Shown here in pieces: positions 31,556 to 39,050 of a stretch of 64,000 bases of DNA (its first letter is position 1; every line of letters starts with the position of its first letter). This DNA comes from Hyphomicrobiaceae bacterium (GTDB taxonomy: Bacteria > Pseudomonadota > Alphaproteobacteria > Rhizobiales > Hyphomicrobiaceae). Below the pieces are notes generated by a model. It worked only from the letters and a program-made list of their open reading frames with translations. It made no database searches and was not told where the DNA came from. The stretch spans positions 45,341-109,340 of the forward strand of contig JAKFWF010000022.1 in the NCBI GenBank assembly GCA_021730785.1, given 5' to 3'. The position numbers were made by a program, and so were the translations under genes.

Positions 31556-31978
31556 ATGAAGTTGGTACGTGTCGCCATTCTCGCAGCCGGACTGGCCGGT
31601 TTCGCGGGCGCGGCCCAGGCGCAGGATGCCGCCGAGGGCGAGAACACATTCAAGAAGTGCCAGACGTGTCACCGCATCGGCGAGGGCGCGAAGAATCTCA
31701 TCGGCCCGGTGCTGACCGGCGTCATCGGCCGTAAGGCCGGCACGGCAGAGGGGTTCGCCTACTCGGTCATCAACAAGAACAGCGGCGACACCGGTTTGGT
31801 TTGGACCGAGGAACTGGTGGTGAAATACCTCGAGGATCCGAACGCATTCCTGGAAGCGTTCCTGACCGAAAAGGGCAAGGCTGACCTTGCTGTCGGCAAG
31901 ACCAAGATGGTGTTCAAGCTCGCCGACGAGACCGAGCGCAAGAACGTGGCAGCCTACCTGAAGACGTTCTCCAAGTAG
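31556..31978 (+). CDS. cycA: Cytochrome c2
   Basis: A 140-residue periplasmic class I c-type cytochrome. The signal peptide LVRVAILAAGLAGFAGAAQAQ is cleaved before DAAEGE. Haem attaches to Cys35 and Cys38 of CQTCH, with His39 and Met118 (KTKMVFKL) as axial ligands. The internal segment KNSGDTGLVWTEELVVKYLEDP is the longer loop seen in cytochrome c2 as opposed to short c-types. It is the expected electron donor to the special pair, moving electrons from the bc1 complex. AGGGAGAA precedes the ATG. Its place right after pufM, with a 256-bp gap, suggests coordinated expression. Confidence 0.92.
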   Translation: MKLVRVAILAAGLAGFAGAAQAQDAAEGENTFKKCQTCHRIGEGAKNLIGPVLTGVIGRKAGTAEGFAYSVINKNSGDTGLVWTEELVVKYLEDPNAFLEAFLTEKGKADLAVGKTKMVFKLADETERKNVAAYLKTFSK

Positions 31979-32008
31979 GCGCCGGTCGGTCGGAGCACAT
32001 GCCGTTGC

Positions 32009-32045
32009 ACGGGCCCTGTTCCCAGCGGAGCGGGCCCGTTTGCTT
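32009..32045 (+). terminator. Rho-independent-type terminator after cycA
   Basis: ACGGGCCC (32009-32016) pairs perfectly with GGGCCCGT (32032-32039) around a 15-nt loop, followed by the T-rich TTTGCTTT. It lies 31 bp after the cytochrome c2 stop and probably ends the puf/cyc transcripts. Confidence 0.7.
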
Positions 32046-32120
32046 TCGCCCATTTCAACCTGGAAAAAGCAGTTTGGCTGCACAGAACACGAACTTGCCG
32101 AGTTGCTTCTGCGCCTCCGC

Positions 32121-32268
32121 TTCACCCTGCGGGTGAACTTCGAAGGGCCTTCTGCCCTTCGAGCATCCCGACGAGGGCCTCAGGCCCTCGACCCATCGAT
32201 TGTTCACTGAACAGAAGGGTTTCCAAAGGCCTCAGGCCTTTGGCGGGGTCAAGGGGCGCGCGCCCCTT
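32121..32268. repeat. Cluster of five successive palindromes
   Basis: Five hairpins follow one another in 148 bp: TTCACCC/GGGTGAA (32121-32137), CGAAGGGC/GCCCTTCG (32141-32161), CGAGGGCC/GGCCCTCG (32172-32190), a 21-bp odd palindrome with AGGCCTCAGGCCT at its core (32223-32243), and AAGGGGCGCGCGCCCCTT (32251-32268). All are perfect. There is no open frame of note. This fills most of the 313-bp gap between cycA and the convergent PLP-enzyme gene. It is probably a dispersed structured repeat or a multi-hairpin transcription barrier between two convergent genes. Confidence 0.8.
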
Positions 32269-32291
32269 GCCTACGGCTGTCGAACTCAGGT

Positions 32292-33386
32292 TCAAACCAG
32301 TTTGCCGCGGGCGGCGACCGGCATCACGCCGACGATCTCGTTGTTGCGCACGGCGATCAGTTGAGCGACCATGTTGACGACGACGCACACGTGGTTGGGC
32401 ACGATGCGCACCACGTCGCCCACGCTCGGCTTGTCGTTGACGCCGGCCAGATCGAGAAACCCGTGTTCCTCCGCGAAACCTTTGATGCGCGCCTGCGGGT
32501 GTTCCAGGATGAGGCCGTGGCCATCGAGCCCGCCGACGTCGGAGGTCAGCGTCTTGGAGCCGGCGTCGACGATGCCGCGTTCTGCGCCGGCCCGGCTGAC
32601 GACGGTTGCAAATACGGCGAGCGCGCAGTCATCGAGAGTTGCGACGCCCGCTGCCATCTGCATGCGGTCATTGAAAATGTAGGTGCCGGCACGATGCTCG
32701 GTTGCGCCGCGCAACTTGCCCATGTTGACGAGGTTGGGTGAGCCGCCGGTCGATACGATCGCTGGGACAAGGCCCAGGTCGCGGATGCCGGCGACGGCTT
32801 CGTCGTGAAACTTCTGGGTCTCGGGCCACGACTGTTCGGTTGGATAGAACAGGAAGCCGCCGAACGACAGGTGGTCGTTGTCCTTGATGGCCTTGGCCAG
32901 TTGCACGGCTTCGCGCGCGGTTTCGACGCCGGCCCGCTTGCGGCCCGTGTCGCATTCGATGACGACGGGCACCCGGCGGCCGGCTAACTGGCCGGCGCTG
33001 GCGTAGGTCTCGAGCGTGACCGGGTTATCGGCGCACACCGCCATATCGGCGCCGCGCCGCAAAAGGGCTGCCAGCCGGGCAGCCCGCGCTTCGCCGATCA
33101 GATTGTAGCTGATCAGGATCGAAGTCTGTTCCAGGCCGCCGTCGAACATGATCTCAGCCTCGCCGATCTTCTGGCAGGTGATGCCACGGGCACCGGCCGC
33201 GATCTGCAGCGCAGCCAACGCCGGGATCTTGTGCGTCTTGATGTGCGGGCGGTTGGCGACGCCGGCCTTGTCGCAAAGGGCCTGGACGCGGTTGATGTTG
33301 GCCTCGACGCGATCGAGGTCGATCACCACGGCCGGCGTGCCGAACTCGCGTGCGATCTGCTGTTTCAACTGTGCAAGGCTGCCCAT
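32292..33386 (-). CDS. D-threonine aldolase / D-serine dehydratase-like PLP enzyme
   Basis: A 364-residue fold-type III (alanine-racemase-like) PLP enzyme. The N-terminal TPAVVIDLDRVEANINRV begins the barrel, and RPHIKTHKIPALAALQIAAGARGITCQKIGEAE contains the PLP Lys (THK). The C-terminal VPNHVCVVVNMVAQ provides the His and Cys that bind the metal in D-threonine aldolase and eukaryotic-type D-serine dehydratase. It acts on a beta-hydroxy D-amino acid, not identified. The start at 33386 has GGAGAA eight bases upstream; an ATG at 33419 is possible. The tail converges on the palindrome cluster. Confidence 0.83.
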   Translation of the reverse strand: MGSLAQLKQQIAREFGTPAVVIDLDRVEANINRVQALCDKAGVANRPHIKTHKIPALAALQIAAGARGITCQKIGEAEIMFDGGLEQTSILISYNLIGEARAARLAALLRRGADMAVCADNPVTLETYASAGQLAGRRVPVVIECDTGRKRAGVETAREAVQLAKAIKDNDHLSFGGFLFYPTEQSWPETQKFHDEAVAGIRDLGLVPAIVSTGGSPNLVNMGKLRGATEHRAGTYIFNDRMQMAAGVATLDDCALAVFATVVSRAGAERGIVDAGSKTLTSDVGGLDGHGLILEHPQARIKGFAEEHGFLDLAGVNDKPSVGDVVRIVPNHVCVVVNMVAQLIAVRNNEIVGVMPVAARGKLV

Positions 33387-33657
33387 GGCGCATTTCTCCG
33401 GCCGGTGAATGGTGCGCACTGTAGCGTGATGCCCGAACGGACGTCACGTGCCGACACCGCTGTTGTTTTGTGCCGCGATCGCCAGCCACCGGAAATCCTC
33501 CGGAATGTGGCGGCAATTTACCCGATTGCCCCTCAATCGGGTGCAAGACTTGTCCCCATGCCCCTGTTCGGCCGCATCCGCTTGCAGGAGTGTGGCGTGA
33601 CCCCGGCGGCTCGTTCGCATGGCCCCGGTCAATCGCCAGCGTGCCCACGGAGACGTC

Positions 33658-36600
33658 ATGCCCCCCTTCCACCGCCAGATTTCGCATCTCGCCCTGATTG
33701 CCACGTTCGCTGCACTGCCAGCTGCGGCCTTGGCCCAGACCAGGCCCACCGTCGCGCAGCCAGCCGCCGTCCAGCCGGCCGGCTTTTCGCACCCGACGCT
33801 GGCCCGCGATGCACAGCGCTACGAGGGCACTCTGAAGGCTGGCTTGCAGGCGTCGCCCAATCGCAAATCGCGCGACGTGCGCATTGCCGCCGAAAAGGCC
33901 CTGGCGACCGGCGCCGATCCGCGCGCTGCGGTGCGCGGTTTCGCCGATGCCGTGGTTCTCGACGGCACCGATGCCGACGCCTGGCTCGGTCTTGCCCGCG
34001 CGCTGCTTGGCGTTCCAGCCGACCCCAACAACGGCACGGAGCGCTACGAATTGCCGGTCAACGGCTCGGCTGCCGCCTACATCGCCTATGAGCGTGCGCG
34101 GACACCGGCGCTGAAGGCTCAAGCCCTCGTCGTCCTGTCCGATGGCCTGCGGCGGCGCTCCTACTGGCGGCCGGCGATCGACGCCTTGAAGGCGAGCTTG
34201 ACGCTGGTGGGCAGCCCGCCGGTCGCGGAGGCGCTGGCCAAGCTCGAGGCCGAACACGGCTTCCGCGTCGTCGATTACAAGGTCGAGAACGACAGCAGTC
34301 AGCCGCGCCTGTGCATCCAATTCTCGGAGAACCTCGCCCGCAGCCAGACCGACTACGCAAAGTTCGTAACCGTCGATGGCCGTGATCCGCAGAGCGTGAC
34401 GGCGGAGGCAAAGCAACTGTGCGTCGAGGGGCTCGTGCACGGCAAACGCTACGAGATCAAGGTTCGCGGCGGCCTGCCCTCCGACAGCGCCGAACCGCTG
34501 GGCAAGACCGCTGAGCTCGGCATTTACGTCAAGGACCGCGGCGCCAGCGTGCGCTTCTCCGGCAAGAACTACGTGCTGCCGTCGAAGGGCCAGCAGGGAA
34601 TTCCCGTGGTGTCCGTCAACGTCGACAGCGTCAAGGTCGACATCTTTCGCGTCGGCGACCGCGGATTGGCCGCCACCTTGATCGGCGGCGATTTCCAGAA
34701 GCAGATGTCGAGCTATGACATCGAGGGGCTGAAGGACAGGGCCGGCGCCCAGGTCTATAGTGGCACGCTCGAGGTGGCGGCGAAGACCAACGAGGAGGTG
34801 ACGACCGCCGTCCCTGTCGGCGAAGCGATCGGCGAGTTGAAGCCCGGCGTCTACGTGATGGTGGCGGCAGCCGATACCGCAAAGGGCGGCCGGCGCAACG
34901 ACGATAACGGCCGCGCGACGCAGTGGTTCATCGTCTCGGACCTCGGCCTGACCGCGCTGTCGGGCGACGACGGCATCCACGCCTTCGTGCGCAGTCTGGC
35001 CTCCACAGACCAGGTGGCAGGTGCCAATGTGCGCCTCGTCGCCCGCAACAACGAAATTCTCGGCACCGCCAAGACCGATGCCAGCGGCTATGTGCGCTTT
35101 GCGGCCGGCCTTAAGCGTGGCGAAGGTGGCCTGGCGCCGGCCCTCCTCGTCGCCGAGGGCCCGAGCGGCGACTATGCCTTCCTCGATCTGAGCGCCGCCG
35201 CCTTCGACCTGTCAGACCGCGGCGTCAAGGGGCGTGATGCGCCGGGCCCGCTCGATGCGTTTCTCTATGCCGAGCGCGGCGTCTACCGGCCCGGCGAAAC
35301 CGTGCATTTGAACGGCCTCGTGCGCGACCGCGCGGGGCGTGCTTCCAACGTGCCGATGACGCTTATCATCTCGCGACCGGACGGCGTCGAGCATCGCCGC
35401 ATCGCCTTGACCGACGATGCGCTGGGCGGCCGGGAGGCAAAGCTTGCCCTCGGTGGCACCGCGATGACCGGCACCTGGCGCGCGAAGCTCCACGCCGACC
35501 CCAAGGCCGACCCGCTGGCAGCGACCGCATTCCTGGTCGAGGACTTCGTGCCCGAGCGGCTCGAACTGAAGCTGGAGCCGGTGGCAAAAGCGATCACGCC
35601 CGAAGAGCCCGCGACCGTGAAACTCGCCGGGCGCTATCTCTATGGTCCAGCGGCCGCCAACCTTGCAGTCGAAGGCGATATCGTCGTCAAGCCGTCGACG
35701 CGCGATGTCGAAGGCTATCCGGGCTTCCGCTTCGGCCGCGCGGAAGAAAAGCTCACGATCGTGCGCAAGGCGGTCGAGGGCATTCCCAATACCGGCGCCG
35801 ATGGCCGCGTCGATGTTTCGGTGGTCCTGCCCGCCATCGCCCGCACCACCCGGCCGCTCGACGCTGACATCGTGCTGCGGCTGCGTGAGCCCGGCGGCCG
35901 CACGATAGAGCGTACCGTGACCCTGCCGGTCGATCCGAAATCGCCGCGCATCGGTATCAAGCCGCTGTTCAAGGGCGAGGAGGTGGCCGAGGGCGAGGTC
36001 GCCAAGTTCGAGATCATCAAGCTCGGGGCCGATGGGGGCCGCGCGAGCGAGAACGGCCTGACGTGGACGCTCTACCGCCTCGACCAGAACTGGCAGTGGT
36101 ACAGCCGCGACGGCCAATGGACCTATGAGGCGGTCACCCTCACCCGCAAGACCGCATCCGGCACTCTTGCCACCACGGCCGATCTCGCCGCCGCCGTCGA
36201 AGCCAAGGCCGACTGGGGCCGCTACCGTCTCGACGTGGCGTCGGCCGACGGCAGCGCGTCGTCGAGCGTTCTGTTCCGCGCCGGCAGCTACGGCGAAGAA
36301 GGTGCCGACAGCCCCGAGTTCCTCGACGTCGCGCTCGACAAGCCGTCTTACAAGGCCGGCGAGACGGCCAAGCTGAAGGTCACTTCGAAGACCGGCGGCA
36401 AGGCATTGGTGACAATCATTTCCTCGGGCCTTACCTCGCACCGCCAGGTCGACGTGCCGAAGGGCGGCGCGGAAATTCCAGTCCCAGTAGGCGAGGGCTG
36501 GGGTGCCGGCGCCTACGTCGCGACCGTGCTCTATCGACCGCTCGACAGTGAAGCAAAGCGCATGCCGGGCCGCGCGCTCGGTATCCGCTGGCTCGCCCTC

Positions 36601-39045
36601 GACCAGTCCGATCGCACGTTGAAGGTTGCCCTCAAGGCGCCCGACAAGATCAAGTCGGCGGCAAAGCTGTCGATCCCGGTCAAGCTCGACGGCCTCAAGG
36701 CCGGCGAGGACGCCCGCGTCACGATCGCAGCCGTCGATGCCGGCATTCTCAATCTCACGCGCTACCAGCCGCCGTCGCCGGACGGGCACTTCTATGCCCA
36801 GCGTCGTCTCGGCATGGAGGTGCGCGATTTCTACGGCCGGCTGATCGACGGCATGCGCGCCGAACGCGGCAAGCTGCGCTCGGGCGGTGACAGTGCCGGG
36901 GGCCTCGCCAGCGCCGGTTCGCCGCCGGTCGAGACGCTGGTCGCGCTGCACTCGGGCATCGTCAAGGTCGGCGCCGATGGCACCGCAATGATCGACTTCC
37001 AGCTGCCGGAATTCAATGGCACGGTGCGGGTGATGGCGGTCGCCTGGAGCGCCGACAAGCTCGGTCACGCGTCCACCGACGTGGTGGTGCGCGATCCGGT
37101 GGCGCTCGTTGCCTCCGCCCCGCGGTTCATGACGCTCGGCGATGAAGCCCGCATCGAGCTTGATCTGCACAACGTGGAAGGATCAGCCGGCGCCTACAAG
37201 GTCGCCGTGGAGCAGGAGACGGCGGCCGGCGTCAAGGCCAGCGTCGTTGGCCGTGATCTAACGCTTGCAGCAGGCCAGCGCGTTTTCGAGCGGTTCTCGG
37301 TGAAGCCGGCCGACGTCGGCCGCATGACCTATGACGTGCGCATCACCGGGCCAAACGGCGTCGACGTGAAGCGCCGTCTCACCCTCGACGTGAAGGTGCC
37401 GGCCGGCGACATTCGCCGCTATACGGTGTCGCAGCTCAGTGCCAAGGGCGGCAAGATCACGCTGTCGCCCGAACTCGCCCAGGACCTGATCGCGTCGCGC
37501 ACGAAGATCCAGCTGAGCGTCGGCCCGGCGGCCGCCATGGACGTCGCAGGACTGATCACCCAGCTCGACCGTTACCCCTACGGTTGCGCCGAGCAGACCA
37601 CCAGCCGCGCGCTGCCGCTGCTGTACTCGAACGCGCTCAGCGCCCAGTCCGGCCTGCCGACCGACCCTGCCCTCAAGGAGCGCATCCAGGCGGCGGTCGA
37701 GCGCGTGCTCGAAATGCAGGACGCGTCCGGCGCGTTCGGCATCTGGGGTCCGCGCAACGGCGATCTGTGGCTGACGAGCTACGTCACCGACTTCCTGACG
37801 CGGGCGAAGGAGAGCGGCTATGGCGTGAAGCCGCAAGCGCTCAGTCAGGCGCTCGACAAGCTGCAGAACTTCGTGTCCTACGCCCAGGACTTCGAGAAGG
37901 GCGGGGAAGCCCGCGCCTACGCGCTCTATGTGCTCGCCCGCAACGGCCGTGCCGCCATGGGTGATCTGCGCTACTACGTCGACTCGCGCCTGGAGCGGTT
38001 CTCGACGCCGCTTGCCAAGGCGCAGCTCGGCGCAGCACTCGCCATGCTCGGCGACAAGGAACGGGCCGAGAAGGCGTTCAAGGCAGCACTCGACGGCATG
38101 GGCGCTAAGGATGCCGATCTGTCGCGCATCGACTACGGGTCGGGATTGCGCGATGGCGCAGCCTTGGTGACGCTCGCTGCTGAAACCAAGTCGTCGGCGA
38201 TTGAAGCGCCAAAGCTCGCAGGCGTCATCGCCAAGGCCTACGCATCGAAGCAATACACCTCGACGCAGGAACAGGCGTGGATGCTGCTCGCCGCACGTGC
38301 GCTCGACCATCAGGCCAAGGACACGCAGTTGGCCGTCAATGGCCAGCCCCACAAGGGACCGTACACGCGGCAGCTCAGCGTCGCCGACCTCAGCCAGGGC
38401 CAGTTGACGATCAGCAACGACGGCGACACCGCGGTCGATGCGGTGATATCCATCATCGGCGCCGCGCTGACGCCGGAGCCGGCAGCGTCCAAGGGTTTCC
38501 GTATTGAGCGCACCTACTACACGCTCGACGGCAAGAAAGTCGACGCCTTGAGTGCAGGCGGTGCCAAGGCCACGGCCCGCCAGAGCGACCGCTTCGTCGT
38601 CGTCCTCAAGGTGGAGGCCATGGAGGAAGGTGGCCGCATCATGCTGGTCGACCGCCTGCCTGCCGGCTTCGAGGTGGAGAACCCGCGCCTCGTCGACAGC
38701 GGCGACGTGAAGACGCTCGACTGGCTGAAGAGCGACATCAAGCCCGAGCACACGGAGTTCCGTGACGACCGCTTCGTTGCCGCCTTCAACCTGTTCGGCC
38801 GGCAAGCGCAGGCCAACCGTGGCAACGCCGACGCCGACGACAACAACGGCGACGATGCCGACACCAACACCACCACGGCCGACGCCGCCAAGGGCCCGGC
38901 GAAGACGGCGACGGTCGCCTACATCGTCCGTGCGGTGACGCCCGGCAGCTTCGTGCACCCGGCAGCCACGGTCGAAGATATGTACCGCCCCGGCCGCTTC
39001 GCCCGCACTGCCAGCGGCCGCCTCGACGTGAGCGCCAAGGAGTGA
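33658..39045 (+). CDS. Bacterial alpha-2-macroglobulin (YfhM-like protease trap)
   Basis: A 1,795-residue exported protein with a signal peptide (LALIATFAALPAAALAQ). Repeated macroglobulin beta-domains follow (for example AFLYAERGVYRPGETVHLNGLVRD), then the domain around SYKAGETAKLKVTSKTGGKALVTI. The thioester motif GCAEQ at about residues 1309-1313 lies in YPYGCAEQTTSRALP, within the helical thioester domain. The C-terminal receptor-like region ends in RIMLVDRLPAGFEVENPRLVD. The intact GCAEQ predicts covalent trapping of attacking proteases in the periplasm. The following gene encodes PbpC. This pairing is conserved: the trap is thought to guard cells whose envelope is breached and then repaired by PbpC. 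An upstream in-frame ATG (33619) would precede the signal peptide by 13 residues. Confidence 0.93.
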   Translation: MPPFHRQISHLALIATFAALPAAALAQTRPTVAQPAAVQPAGFSHPTLARDAQRYEGTLKAGLQASPNRKSRDVRIAAEKALATGADPRAAVRGFADAVVLDGTDADAWLGLARALLGVPADPNNGTERYELPVNGSAAAYIAYERARTPALKAQALVVLSDGLRRRSYWRPAIDALKASLTLVGSPPVAEALAKLEAEHGFRVVDYKVENDSSQPRLCIQFSENLARSQTDYAKFVTVDGRDPQSVTAEAKQLCVEGLVHGKRYEIKVRGGLPSDSAEPLGKTAELGIYVKDRGASVRFSGKNYVLPSKGQQGIPVVSVNVDSVKVDIFRVGDRGLAATLIGGDFQKQMSSYDIEGLKDRAGAQVYSGTLEVAAKTNEEVTTAVPVGEAIGELKPGVYVMVAAADTAKGGRRNDDNGRATQWFIVSDLGLTALSGDDGIHAFVRSLASTDQVAGANVRLVARNNEILGTAKTDASGYVRFAAGLKRGEGGLAPALLVAEGPSGDYAFLDLSAAAFDLSDRGVKGRDAPGPLDAFLYAERGVYRPGETVHLNGLVRDRAGRASNVPMTLIISRPDGVEHRRIALTDDALGGREAKLALGGTAMTGTWRAKLHADPKADPLAATAFLVEDFVPERLELKLEPVAKAITPEEPATVKLAGRYLYGPAAANLAVEGDIVVKPSTRDVEGYPGFRFGRAEEKLTIVRKAVEGIPNTGADGRVDVSVVLPAIARTTRPLDADIVLRLREPGGRTIERTVTLPVDPKSPRIGIKPLFKGEEVAEGEVAKFEIIKLGADGGRASENGLTWTLYRLDQNWQWYSRDGQWTYEAVTLTRKTASGTLATTADLAAAVEAKADWGRYRLDVASADGSASSSVLFRAGSYGEEGADSPEFLDVALDKPSYKAGETAKLKVTSKTGGKALVTIISSGLTSHRQVDVPKGGAEIPVPVGEGWGAGAYVATVLYRPLDSEAKRMPGRALGIRWLALDQSDRTLKVALKAPDKIKSAAKLSIPVKLDGLKAGEDARVTIAAVDAGILNLTRYQPPSPDGHFYAQRRLGMEVRDFYGRLIDGMRAERGKLRSGGDSAGGLASAGSPPVETLVALHSGIVKVGADGTAMIDFQLPEFNGTVRVMAVAWSADKLGHASTDVVVRDPVALVASAPRFMTLGDEARIELDLHNVEGSAGAYKVAVEQETAAGVKASVVGRDLTLAAGQRVFERFSVKPADVGRMTYDVRITGPNGVDVKRRLTLDVKVPAGDIRRYTVSQLSAKGGKITLSPELAQDLIASRTKIQLSVGPAAAMDVAGLITQLDRYPYGCAEQTTSRALPLLYSNALSAQSGLPTDPALKERIQAAVERVLEMQDASGAFGIWGPRNGDLWLTSYVTDFLTRAKESGYGVKPQALSQALDKLQNFVSYAQDFEKGGEARAYALYVLARNGRAAMGDLRYYVDSRLERFSTPLAKAQLGAALAMLGDKERAEKAFKAALDGMGAKDADLSRIDYGSGLRDGAALVTLAAETKSSAIEAPKLAGVIAKAYASKQYTSTQEQAWMLLAARALDHQAKDTQLAVNGQPHKGPYTRQLSVADLSQGQLTISNDGDTAVDAVISIIGAALTPEPAASKGFRIERTYYTLDGKKVDALSAGGAKATARQSDRFVVVLKVEAMEEGGRIMLVDRLPAGFEVENPRLVDSGDVKTLDWLKSDIKPEHTEFRDDRFVAAFNLFGRQAQANRGNADADDNNGDDADTNTTTADAAKGPAKTATVAYIVRAVTPGSFVHPAATVEDMYRPGRFARTASGRLDVSAKE

Positions 39046-39050
39046 GGGTG

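Noticed and set aside
29479..31653. 724-codon minus-strand frame opposite pufL and pufM
   Set aside because: Its length is striking, but the sequence is Arg/Asp/Glu/Gln-rich with no family features and lies entirely opposite highly conserved reaction-centre genes.
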